Below are positions 1 to 6,401 of a stretch of 6,893 bases of DNA, piece by piece. Each line of letters starts with the position of its first letter. Within the stretch, counting starts at the first letter, position 1. The position numbers and the translations under genes were made by a program. Source of the DNA: Pseudopelobacter sp964601865 (GTDB lineage Bacteria > Desulfobacterota > Desulfuromonadia > Geobacterales > Pseudopelobacteraceae). The stretch lies in the NCBI GenBank assembly GCA_964601865.1, contig CAZRPI010000161.1, positions 1-6,893 of the forward strand. Reading direction: 5' to 3'. The notes under the pieces are model-generated. The model was not told the origin of the DNA. It made no database searches and saw nothing but the letters and a program-made list of their open reading frames with translations.

Positions 1-2
1 AA

Positions 3-25
3 CCCTCCTCCGCCAGGGGGGAGGG
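3..25 (-). terminator. GC-rich hairpin after the last gene, possible terminator
   Basis: CCCTCCTCC (3-11) can pair with GGGGGGAGG plus G (17-25), giving a 9-bp stem with one G-T pair and a 5-base loop. On the minus strand it follows the HD-GYP stop codon (64-66) by about 38 bases. Only TT is visible after the stem before the window ends, so a U-tract cannot be judged. It shares the CCCTCCTCCG arm with the hairpin at 4163-4183, so it may instead be a member of a dispersed palindrome family. Confidence 0.4.
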
Positions 26-63
26 AATCTCTGTTGAGTTTTGCCAGTACCTCACATGACTTT

Positions 64-1386
64 CTATTGATTGCTCACCTGGATAAAAATACCATGGGCG
101 TAATTATTTTTCTTGTAATGCATGCGGATAAGCGCCAAACCGGCGCTATCCAATACCGAGCCTCGCTGAATGAGCAGCACTCCCCTGCCGCTTTCAACGT
201 CACGGGAGATCAGCATTCCCGGGATTAGATCCTGAGGCCCCACCTCAACTTCGGAAAGCATACCGATTCTTCTCCCTTCATAATAGACGGTCTTAACGAT
301 ACTGTTGAATTTGGTTATCAGATGGGGATCGAGCAGGGTTCCGCCGAGAAAACGGGCCGCCATCAGGGAGTAATCGGCGCGATGTCGTTCGACAGATCGC
401 GCTGACTTTTCAATATGATCGGCAATGGCGATCAACCGGGCGCCAAGGGGGATTTTTTCACCCTTCAACCCATCAGGAAAACCATGACCGTCATACGATT
501 CGTGGTGGCTGCGTATCAGTGAAGATACCTCCTTAAGTTCCTCAATCTGATCGAACATTTCCTCTCCCCGCATTGGATGCTGTCGATACTCCATAACCTC
601 ACTCTCGGACATTTCCTCCATCTGTTTGTTCAATTCCACTGCCAGGCTTCCGAATTTTCCGACATCATGCAGCAATGCCGCCAGCCTGAATCTGGCGATG
701 GTTTCCGATTTGAGGCCCATTTTTCGTGCAACATCGGTGACCAGAGAGCTGACGATGCGAGCATGAACCGCATTACGATCACCCATTACCTCAAAAAACC
801 TGTCGTAAACCCTGTTGATAACAACCACCGGATCATTGGCGGCGAGGTCTTTCAGCGCCTGGCTTTGCTCCCGAATGGTTGTCGCGCTTTGCAATAACCG
901 TTTTTTGAGATTCACGTTCCAAGACTCGATTTCCCTGCTCTGCTGGCTGATGATCTCATTGAGGCGCCGTTTGTGAGCTTCTCGCCTATAGTGATCCACG
1001 GCTTCACGAATCACCCGCACCAACTCTTCATCGTCCCATGGTTTTGCCAGATAACGCCATGCGCCTCCCCTGTTGATGGCATCAACTGCAGCGGCAACAT
1101 CGGCGTAGCCGGTCAGAATGATACGAACGGCATCCGGCCTGATCTCCCGCGCCTTTTCCAGAAAGAGAGCGCCGGGCATCCCGGGCATACGCTGATCGGA
1201 TACGATCAATGCCAAATTTGTCAGTTCCGGCAGAATCTTCAGCCCATCCTCCCCCGATGTGGCCGTTACGATCTCCATATCCTCCTCATCCATCAAGAGA
1301 CGCCGGAGAGACTTCAATATGTTCTCCTCGTCATCAACCAACAGAACCGACAAGGATTCACGTTCTGTTTGTTGGAGATCCGCCAT
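64..1386 (-). CDS. RpfG-like response regulator REC-HD-GYP (probable cyclic-di-GMP phosphodiesterase)
   Basis: A 440-residue cytoplasmic protein expected to hydrolyse cyclic-di-GMP under control of receiver phosphorylation. The REC (about 10-130) has D18-D19, phosphosite D64 (SDQRMPGMPG), T92 and K115 (AKPWDD). A helical linker (about 132-183) leads to the HD-GYP domain (about 187-365): H208, the pair H240-D241 in HDVGK (K244), H270, H294-H295, the DGHGFP signature at 299-304 and D323. The metal-binding positions are all filled, so activity is plausible. The signature reads GFP rather than GYP, and the segment after D323 (HIEKSARSVERHRADY) departs from the usual DALTSxRPYR. A C-terminal extension (about 370-440, DLIPGMLISRDV and RGVLLIQRGSVL) resembles the tail of other REC-HD-GYP proteins. 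GGAGGTG at 1394-1400 supports the ATG, 20 bp after the REC-PAS gene, so the two are probably co-transcribed. It is the only enzymatic output domain in the window. Confidence 0.94.
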   Translation of the reverse strand: MADLQQTERESLSVLLVDDEENILKSLRRLLMDEEDMEIVTATSGEDGLKILPELTNLALIVSDQRMPGMPGALFLEKAREIRPDAVRIILTGYADVAAAVDAINRGGAWRYLAKPWDDEELVRVIREAVDHYRREAHKRRLNEIISQQSREIESWNVNLKKRLLQSATTIREQSQALKDLAANDPVVVINRVYDRFFEVMGDRNAVHARIVSSLVTDVARKMGLKSETIARFRLAALLHDVGKFGSLAVELNKQMEEMSESEVMEYRQHPMRGEEMFDQIEELKEVSSLIRSHHESYDGHGFPDGLKGEKIPLGARLIAIADHIEKSARSVERHRADYSLMAARFLGGTLLDPHLITKFNSIVKTVYYEGRRIGMLSEVEVGPQDLIPGMLISRDVESGRGVLLIQRGSVLDSAGLALIRMHYKKNNYAHGIFIQVSNQ

Positions 1387-1406
1387 GCTGTTTCACCTCC
1401 GGATGA

Positions 1407-2222
1407 TCATTTTTCCTTCATAAGCGTGATCACGATTGCCTTCTGATCCTCGTGGTCGATACGTGTAATATACGCCCTGTATTCGCCGTCCGGAAGTTGT
1501 ACCAGACACCTGCGGCAGGAGTTGTATTCGAGCTGCACGACAGTCTGAATCAGGTGCAGAGGCAAAATTGAAGAGAGATCGCTGCCGATCAGCTCGTTCC
1601 GATCGATACCGAGCATTTCCGAGCCCCGCGCATTGCACTGAACAATCATGCCGTATCCGTCCGCCCCCAAAAATCCAATCGGCAGGGCATCCGCCACATT
1701 CTGGAAACTGTGCAGAGCGCGGCTCTTCAATAGGACGTCCTTCACACGCTCGTTCACCATGTCGTTAAGTTGTTTATTTATTTTTTTCAGTTCCTCGTTG
1801 GCGGCCAGAAGTTCGTTTACCAGCTGGCGATTCCTTGCCCGCAGTTCAAAGCGTTCCATTGCTTCCCTGACGGCGCCCAACAAATCGCCATCGTTCCACG
1901 GCTTGGCAACAAATTTGCAGATTTGTCCCTGGTTGATGGCGCTCACGACCGCGGCGGTATCGGCATAGCCGGAGAGAATCATGCGCTCGGTATCAGGCCA
2001 GCGTTGGCAGACCTCTTGCAAAAACTCGACCCCATTCATGACCGGCATGCGGAAATCAGAGATAATCAACCGGAATGGGCCGGACTCTTCCAGAATATCG
2101 AGCCCTTCACGGCCCGAGCTTGCCGTAACAATCTCATACTCTTCTTCGAGAAACAGCCGCTCCAGCGAACGGAGTACGTTTCGCTCGTCATCCACCAGCA
2201 GTATGCGGGACGTTTCAGGCAT
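1407..2222 (-). CDS. Response regulator REC-coiled coil-PAS, no catalytic output
   Basis: A 271-residue protein. The REC (about 1-122) has D11-D12, phosphosite D56 (SDFRMPVMNG), S84 and K107. The ILSGYADTAAVVSAINQG stretch and AKPWND motif place it with RpfG-type receivers, the same class as the receiver of the next gene. A heptad-like helix (about 125-170, ELLAANEELKKINKQL) joins it to one PAS domain (about 172-271). No kinase, GGDEF, EAL, HD-GYP or DNA-binding domain follows, and no remnant of one lies in the 20 bp before the next gene, so it is complete as it stands. C236 and C239 form a CxxC pair inside the PAS. An AGGGGGTGA site at 2226-2234 precedes the ATG. It may work as a phosphorylation-dependent scaffold or sensory partner for the HD-GYP protein through receiver or coiled-coil dimerisation; this is inferred from adjacency and shared receiver type. 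Confidence 0.93.
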   Translation of the reverse strand: MPETSRILLVDDERNVLRSLERLFLEEEYEIVTASSGREGLDILEESGPFRLIISDFRMPVMNGVEFLQEVCQRWPDTERMILSGYADTAAVVSAINQGQICKFVAKPWNDGDLLGAVREAMERFELRARNRQLVNELLAANEELKKINKQLNDMVNERVKDVLLKSRALHSFQNVADALPIGFLGADGYGMIVQCNARGSEMLGIDRNELIGSDLSSILPLHLIQTVVQLEYNSCRRCLVQLPDGEYRAYITRIDHEDQKAIVITLMKEK

Positions 2223-2273
2223 TCTTCACCCCCTTTTCGGGCTGACCGGCAAGCGCACCGGAAATATCGGGCC

Positions 2274-2366
2274 TTATTCCGCCTTGCATCAAAATGAGAC
2301 TGTAGAGACGCATTGCAATTGGTCGCTACGAAGGCATTGATCTCATTATGCATGCAATCTGGAATT
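2274..2366 (+). repeat. 93-bp palindromic repeat element (MITE/REP-like), copy 2, inverted relative to copy 1
   Basis: The ends are imperfect inverted repeats: TTATTCCGCCTTGCAT at 2274-2289, and the far end, read on the minus strand, gives AATTCCAGATTGCATG. The next bases pair too (ATGAGA at 2294-2299 with TCTCAT at 2341-2346). The core TGTAGAGACGC-N10-GTCGCTACGAAG (2301-2333) matches the reverse complement of the 4229-4325 element. The inner hairpin is more decayed than in copy 1. It lies in the 192-bp gap between the REC-PAS kinase gene and the REC-PAS gene, and no convincing promoter or terminator is seen in the rest of that gap. Confidence 0.68.
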
Positions 2367-2414
2367 GCCCGGTTCCCTCCGGACCAGAAGTTCTCCTCCA
2401 TGTTTCCTGGCAAA

Positions 2415-4109
2415 TCACCGCGGCCTTTCCCCGGCGCACGCCGGTTCCAGGGGCAGCATGACGGTAAATGTTGCCCCCTTGCCCACCACGCTCTCCACGG
2501 TAATTCTGCCTCCATGCCGTTTAATGATATCCGCGGCGATCGAAAGCCCCAGTCCGGTGCCTTTGCCCACATCCTTGGTGGTAAAAAACGCCTCAAAGAT
2601 ATGAGTAATATGCTCCGCCGCAATACCTTCTCCGGTATCGGAAACCGACATGAACACCGCGCATCCGTCAGTCCATGTCCGAAGGATTATTTCACCCTGT
2701 TTATGGATCGCCTGGGCCGCATTGAGGAGCAGGTTCATCACAACCTGGCTGATCTGCTGAGAGTTGCAGACAAGCAGCGGTATGTCGCCGTATTCCTTCC
2801 GGAGTGTCGCGACGTTTTTGATTTCATTCCAGACGATATTGATGACGGTATCGCAGCACTGGTTAAGATCGATCGCTTTGGTTTCCACCCTGTTGTTATG
2901 GGAAAACACCTTCAGGCCCTTCACGATTCCGGTGATTCGCTCGACCCCCTCAAAGCATTCTGCAAGCATTTCCCGAATGTCACTGCTGATATCGTCCACA
3001 TTCAGCCTGGACCGTTCTTTAGCCAGACGGTCCCGCGCGGATGAACCGCATTCCTCTTGCGCCAGTTCCTCCACCATTGCAAGGTAGTGAATAAGCTTGT
3101 CCGCCTGTTTGGCCAGCGCCCTCAGGTTACCGTTGATATAGGCCATCGGATTATTGATTTCATGGGCGACACCGGCGGCGAGCAAACCAACCGACGCCAT
3201 TTTATCCTGCTGGATCATTTGAGCCTGTATTTCGGCGCGCTCTTTTTCAGCCTGTTTGCGCCCGGTAATATCGTTGAATACAATCAGCATCCTGTTTTTG
3301 ATGGGAGCGGCGAAAATTTCGATGGTCCGCACCGCCCCATCTTTACGGGTAACCTGGTATTCACTCGCGGGTTGAATGGTGACGCCATCTCGAAAGGCCG
3401 TCTCAACGGCTTTCTGCCATGTGACGCGCACCTCTTCCCGGTATACCGGGTCCGGATAGGCTCTCGGCCACCATGCGTCAACCGTGGGGATATCGCTCAA
3501 TGTGTAGCCGGTCAACTCCACGAAACGGTTGTTGACAAGTTCAATACCGCCATTCCTGTCATTAACGGCAATTGGCATCGGGCACTCCATCACGAACTGG
3601 CGGAAATCCTGTTCACTTTCCCGCAACTCCAGGTTGGCCCGCTCCAGTTCGGCCACCTTCTTTTCCAGCTTGCGGAACAGCACCTCGCCGTACTCTTTGA
3701 GAATCTCCCGTTCGGCGAGAACAGGCCCGCCGGAGCCGGATGCGCCAGCCAAAACCTCACGGATGATGGACAGCAAGACATCCGGCTCCTGAGGTTTGAC
3801 GACAAAACGGGTGGCGCCCAGGCCAAGCGCCAGACGTTCATCGCTTTTATCGATAAAGGTAGCGGTGTAGAAGATGAATGGAATCCGTTTGAGACGCTCA
3901 TCGGCCTTGCATTCCCGGCAGAGTGTATACCCGTCCATCACCGGCATGAGGATATCGGAGATGATCAGATCGGGAACGGAATTTCGGACCGACTCGAGCG
4001 CTTCGGCCCCGTTATTCGCGGATTGCACCGCAAACCCGCTTCCCTTCAGCAGCACCTCCAGCAAATACTGGTTTTGGGGGATATCATCGACGATCAGAAT
4101 GCTTTGCAT
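2415..4109 (-). CDS. Histidine kinase REC-PAS-HisKA-HATPase
   Basis: A 564-residue soluble kinase. The REC head (about 1-122) has D8-D9, phosphosite D52, T82 and K105. A coiled coil (about 133-166, with LLFRKLEKK-like LFRKLEKK) leads into a PAS domain (about 167-287, ending FNDITGRKQAE). HisKA carries H316 in HEINNP. The helical region after it is long (about 330-400), as in kinases of the HEINNP type with an extended dimerisation domain. The HATPase has an N box at 455-468, G1 DTGEGI 491-496, F box 505-509 and G2 GKGTGLGLS 515-523. There is no C-terminal REC, so phosphate must go to a separate receiver; the REC proteins downstream are candidates. A strong GGGAGGA site at 4117-4123 fixes the ATG. 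Its first 122 residues match those of the hybrid kinase at 4323-6011 at about 84 positions by hand count, residues 52-73 being identical. The PAS ligand is not evident. Confidence 0.95.
   Translation of the reverse strand: MQSILIVDDIPQNQYLLEVLLKGSGFAVQSANNGAEALESVRNSVPDLIISDILMPVMDGYTLCRECKADERLKRIPFIFYTATFIDKSDERLALGLGATRFVVKPQEPDVLLSIIREVLAGASGSGGPVLAEREILKEYGEVLFRKLEKKVAELERANLELRESEQDFRQFVMECPMPIAVNDRNGGIELVNNRFVELTGYTLSDIPTVDAWWPRAYPDPVYREEVRVTWQKAVETAFRDGVTIQPASEYQVTRKDGAVRTIEIFAAPIKNRMLIVFNDITGRKQAEKERAEIQAQMIQQDKMASVGLLAAGVAHEINNPMAYINGNLRALAKQADKLIHYLAMVEELAQEECGSSARDRLAKERSRLNVDDISSDIREMLAECFEGVERITGIVKGLKVFSHNNRVETKAIDLNQCCDTVINIVWNEIKNVATLRKEYGDIPLLVCNSQQISQVVMNLLLNAAQAIHKQGEIILRTWTDGCAVFMSVSDTGEGIAAEHITHIFEAFFTTKDVGKGTGLGLSIAADIIKRHGGRITVESVVGKGATFTVMLPLEPACAGERPR
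3898..3956 (-). repeat. Near-identical DNA segment shared with 5800-5858 (paralogous receiver core)
   Basis: This is the partner of the 5800-5858 segment, matching it at 57 of 59 bases. It encodes the run around residues 52-70 of the REC head, where the two proteins are identical. Confidence 0.85.
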
Positions 4110-4162
4110 GGCTGTGTCCTCCCGAAATTGTCAAGGCGGAATCACCTCTGCTTCCATCCCGT

Positions 4163-4210
4163 CTCCCTCCTCCGGAGAGGGAGGAATGCATTGATTTCCT
4201 CCCCTGGAGG
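4163..4210 (-). promoter_or_regulatory. Cluster of three overlapping, mutually exclusive hairpins in the leader of the REC-PAS kinase gene
   Basis: Three stems can be read here. Hairpin A, 4163-4183, pairs CTCCCT with AGGGAG around CTCCGGAG, with one bulged C. Hairpin B, 4198-4210, pairs CCTCC with GGAGG over a 3-base loop. Hairpin C, 4179-4203, pairs GGGAGGAA with TTCCTCCC perfectly over a 9-base loop and uses arms of both A and B, so C excludes A and B. None is followed by a T-run on either strand, so a simple terminator is unlikely. This could be an RNA switch or mRNA processing or stability site, or simply two adjacent GC-rich palindromic repeats. Confidence 0.45.
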
Positions 4211-4225
4211 GCAAAGAAGGTGCTG

Positions 4226-4258
4226 ATATTATTCCGATTTGCATTCAAATGGTGTCAA
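4226..4258 (-). promoter_or_regulatory. Possible sigma70-type promoter upstream of the REC-PAS kinase gene
   Basis: On the minus strand a perfect TTGACA lies at 4258-4253. AATAAT (4233-4228, spacing 19) and TAATAT (4231-4226, spacing 21) follow. The spacing is longer than the 17-base optimum, so this is weak evidence. If real, most of it lies within the end of the repeat element, which would give the REC-PAS kinase gene its own transcription start about 110-120 bp ahead of its ATG. Confidence 0.25.
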
Positions 4259-4325
4259 TTCTTCGTGGAGACGCGCCGCTGGAGCGTCTCTACATACGCG
4301 CTACCTTGAATGCAATCGGGAATTA
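4229..4325 (-). repeat. 97-bp palindromic repeat element (MITE/REP-like), copy 1
   Basis: The two ends are imperfect inverted repeats: on the plus strand it opens TTATTCCGATTTGCATTCAA and its other end, read on the minus strand, opens TAATTCCCGATTGCATTCAA. Inside is a strong hairpin, GTGGAGACGC (4265-4274) against GCGTCTCTAC (4284-4293), with a 9-base loop. The reverse complement aligns with the element at 2274-2366 through both ends and the core TGTAGAGACGC-N11-GTCTCCACGAAG, so the two copies lie in opposite orientation. It encodes nothing evident. Its size, terminal inverted repeats and intergenic position resemble a small non-autonomous mobile element or a large REP-type repeat. The outermost TAA of one end serves as the stop codon of the hybrid kinase gene. 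Confidence 0.72.
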
Positions 4326-6011
4326 CGTGATGGTTTCACCGTCCAGCGCCGCTCTGATCCTCACGGCCAGTTCAGTCGGAGTCAGCGGTTTCATGACGAG
4401 CAGCTCGCCATCATCCAACAGTTTCCGTCCATACACCAGGTCATAGGGGTAGCCGCTGGTAAATATGATTTTTATGTCGCTTCGCATGTTCCTGATCTCA
4501 ACGGCCGCCTCGCGGCCATTTTTGTTCGGCATAATGACATCCATCAGTACCAGATCGATCTCAAACATATTTTCACGAAATACGTCGATCGCTTCCTGCC
4601 CGTCAGCCGCGAACAGCACTCTGTATCCCAGTCCCGTTAAAAACAGCTCCAGAAAATTCCTGATAGGCTCCTCGTCATCCACGACCAGCAGGGTTTCGCT
4701 TCCGCGCGGTATCTGCCGGGCGCATACGCCTTCGCATGCCCTGCTCGCATCACCCTGCATCAGCGGCAGATACATATTGAAGGTGGTACCATGCCCCGGT
4801 TCGCTGTACACGGTGATGTAGCCGTTGTGCTGCCTGACGATTCCATAGATGATTGCGAGCCCCAGTCCGGTTCCGTGCCCAGCCTCCTTGGTGGTAAAAA
4901 ACGGTTCGAATACACGTTGCCTGGTAGCTTCATCCATGCCGGCACCGGAATCGGCGACCGTAACAACCGCGTAACGTCCCGGCGCGCCATAGCCGTGCAT
5001 GGTTATGAATGCGTCGTCCATGTCGATGACATCAGTCCCGATCGAGAAAATACCGCCATCCGGCATGGCGTCACGCGCATTCGTGGCCAGGTTCATCAGC
5101 ACTTGTTCGATATGCCTGCAATCGGCGATGATCCAGATGCGCTCCTCCGCCAGATCCAGCCTCAGCTTGATATCTTCTCCGATGATTCTATGGAGAAAGT
5201 TTTCCACATTCCTGATGCTGTCGTTAAGGTTGAGCGGTTCAAGCCTCAGTTCCTGTTTCTTGCTGAACACCAGAAGGCTCCTGGTCAGGTTCTTGGCCCG
5301 TTCGGTCGCCGCCATGATCTGATCCATATTGGAGCGCAACTGTTCGTCATCCGGCAGTTGCATCTGAATCATGTAGGCATACCCGATGATGACCGTCAGA
5401 ATGTTGTTGAAGTCGTGGGCTATTCCGGCGGAAAACCGGCCGACGGCCTCCATCTTCTGCGCCTGGCGCAACTGTTCCTCAGTCCGTTTCTGCTCACCTA
5501 TTTTCTGCTCCAGCTCCCTGTTGGTCTGTTCCAGTTCAGCCATCTTTTTTTCCAGTTTGCGGAACAGCACCCCGCTGTATTCTTTCAGCAGCTCTTCTTC
5601 CTTATGGGGCTCATCCCCGCCGGCCCGCGGCTCATCACTCCGGAACCCGGCCAGGGTCTCACGAATAGCCGCAATCAGCGCTTCCGGTTCCTGGGGCTTG
5701 ATGATGAACCGGTCGGCCCCCAGACTGAGCGCCAATGCCTGATCCTTCTGCTCGGTATAGGTGGCGGTATAAAAGATGAACGGGATGCGCCGGAGCCGTT
5801 CATCGGCCTTGCATTCCCGGCAGAGCGTATAGCCGTCCATCACCGGCATGAGGATATCAGCAATTATCAGGTCGGGCGGGTCATTACGGGCCGATTCAAG
5901 CGCTGCGGCGCCGTTGCCTGCGGTGCGGGCCTCAAACCCGTTCCCCCTCAACAGCACCTCCAGGTAATACAGGTTATCGGCAAGGTCATCGACTACCAGA
6001 ACTCGTTGCAT
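4323..6011 (-). CDS. Hybrid histidine kinase REC-HisKA-HATPase-REC
   Basis: A 562-residue soluble hybrid kinase. REC1 spans about 1-122 (acid pair D8-D9, phosphosite D52, T82, K105). A charged coiled-coil linker at about 137-185 contains LLKEYSGVLFRKLEKK. HisKA follows with the phosphoacceptor H199 in HDFNN. The HATPase runs about 300-416, with an N box at 303-316, G1 DSGAGM 354-359, F box around 368-373 and G2 GTGLGLAI 380-387. REC2 runs about 438-556 (D445-D446, phosphosite D491 in LMDVIMPNKNG, T518, K541). No transmembrane segment is seen, so activity is probably set by REC1 phosphorylation, and REC2 may take or drain the phosphate. The start is the ATG 12 bp after the preceding gene. Its REC1 and linker are paralogous to those of the kinase at 2415-4109, whereas the catalytic cores differ. 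The TAA stop coincides with the edge of a repeat element. Partner proteins are unknown. Confidence 0.95.
   Translation of the reverse strand: MQRVLVVDDLADNLYYLEVLLRGNGFEARTAGNGAAALESARNDPPDLIIADILMPVMDGYTLCRECKADERLRRIPFIFYTATYTEQKDQALALSLGADRFIIKPQEPEALIAAIRETLAGFRSDEPRAGGDEPHKEEELLKEYSGVLFRKLEKKMAELEQTNRELEQKIGEQKRTEEQLRQAQKMEAVGRFSAGIAHDFNNILTVIIGYAYMIQMQLPDDEQLRSNMDQIMAATERAKNLTRSLLVFSKKQELRLEPLNLNDSIRNVENFLHRIIGEDIKLRLDLAEERIWIIADCRHIEQVLMNLATNARDAMPDGGIFSIGTDVIDMDDAFITMHGYGAPGRYAVVTVADSGAGMDEATRQRVFEPFFTTKEAGHGTGLGLAIIYGIVRQHNGYITVYSEPGHGTTFNMYLPLMQGDASRACEGVCARQIPRGSETLLVVDDEEPIRNFLELFLTGLGYRVLFAADGQEAIDVFRENMFEIDLVLMDVIMPNKNGREAAVEIRNMRSDIKIIFTSGYPYDLVYGRKLLDDGELLVMKPLTPTELAVRIRAALDGETIT
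5800..5858 (-). repeat. Near-identical DNA segment shared with 3898-3956 (paralogous receiver core)
   Basis: These 59 bases differ from 3898-3956 at only two positions by direct reading. They encode the receiver core just downstream of the phosphosite. The same 1902-base offset aligns the whole REC heads of the two kinases without a gap. This fits a duplication, with either recent origin or later gene conversion keeping this part alike. Confidence 0.85.
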
Positions 6012-6020
6012 GATGTAACA

Positions 6021-6025
6021 CCCTC
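6021..6025 (-). promoter_or_regulatory. Ribosome-binding site of the REC-HK-REC gene, overlapping the preceding stop codon
   Basis: GAGGG on the minus strand, 9 bases before the ATG at 6011, shares bases with the TGA of the upstream receiver gene (6024-6026). Terminating and initiating ribosomes would meet here, so coupled translation is likely. The site supports the ATG at 6011 as the true start. Confidence 0.6.
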
Positions 6026-6401
6026 ACTCTGCCCGGCGGGGCAGATGCTGCGCCACCTGTTGTATGAATGTATCCGGATTGATCGGTTTTTCGATGTAGC
6101 CGTTGCATCCCGACGCCAGAGCCTTTTCACGGTCGCCGGTCATGGCGTAGGAGGTGACCGCCACAATCGGAACATCCGTCAAATCGGGGTTGTCCCGCAG
6201 TTTCCGCGCAACGGTATAGCCGTCCATCAGTGGCAGCTGAATATCCAGCAGTATCAGGTCGGGGCGCGCCTTGCCAACGCTGTCGATCCCCTCCTGGCCA
6301 TCCATGGCGGCGTACACCTCATAGCCGTGCTTCTCCAGTAAAAATCTCACCAGGTACAGGTTCTGCTCGTTATCTTCGATATACAGAATTTTTGTTTTCA
6401 T
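6024..6401 (-). CDS. Single-domain response regulator (CheY/DivK-like receiver)
   Basis: A 125-residue protein that is one receiver domain and nothing else. The acidic pair is E9-D10, the phosphoacceptor is D53 (LLDIQLPLMDGY), the switch threonine is T83 and the conserved lysine is K105 (EKPI). The EDNEQNLYLV start and the VTSYAMTGDREKALASGC segment are typical of DivK-like receivers that work by protein-protein contact. No DNA-binding or enzymatic domain follows. The ATG overlaps the stop codon of the upstream kinase by 4 bp, and an AAGGGAG ribosome-binding site lies at 6407-6413 inside that kinase gene. The pair is probably made in matched amounts and is probably cognate. As a stand-alone receiver it could act as a shuttle passing phosphate or an allosteric signal to the hybrid kinases downstream; this role is inferred. 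Confidence 0.95.
   Translation of the reverse strand: MKTKILYIEDNEQNLYLVRFLLEKHGYEVYAAMDGQEGIDSVGKARPDLILLDIQLPLMDGYTVARKLRDNPDLTDVPIVAVTSYAMTGDREKALASGCNGYIEKPINPDTFIQQVAQHLPRRAE

Noticed and set aside
1387..1406. Remnant of a lost HD-GYP domain or frameshift after the REC-PAS gene
   Set aside because: Only 20 bp separate it from the next gene, filled by that gene's ribosome-binding site; no homologous remnant is present.
2223..2414. Intrinsic terminator after the REC-PAS kinase gene
   Set aside because: Short stems can be drawn, but none is followed by a T-run on the minus strand; the structure is better explained by the repeat element.
3057..4226. Long plus-strand open frame of about 389 codons
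   Set aside because: It is antisense to the REC-PAS kinase gene, runs into its upstream repeats, and has no family resemblance; a shadow of the real gene.
2274..4325. CRISPR array or transposase-bearing insertion sequence
   Set aside because: There are only two repeats, in opposite orientation, with a full kinase gene between them and no transposase or Cas gene.
4791..6341. Long plus-strand open frame of about 516 codons
   Set aside because: It lies antisense to two well-defined signalling genes, shows no recognisable domain, and its composition follows from the codon use of the opposite strand.
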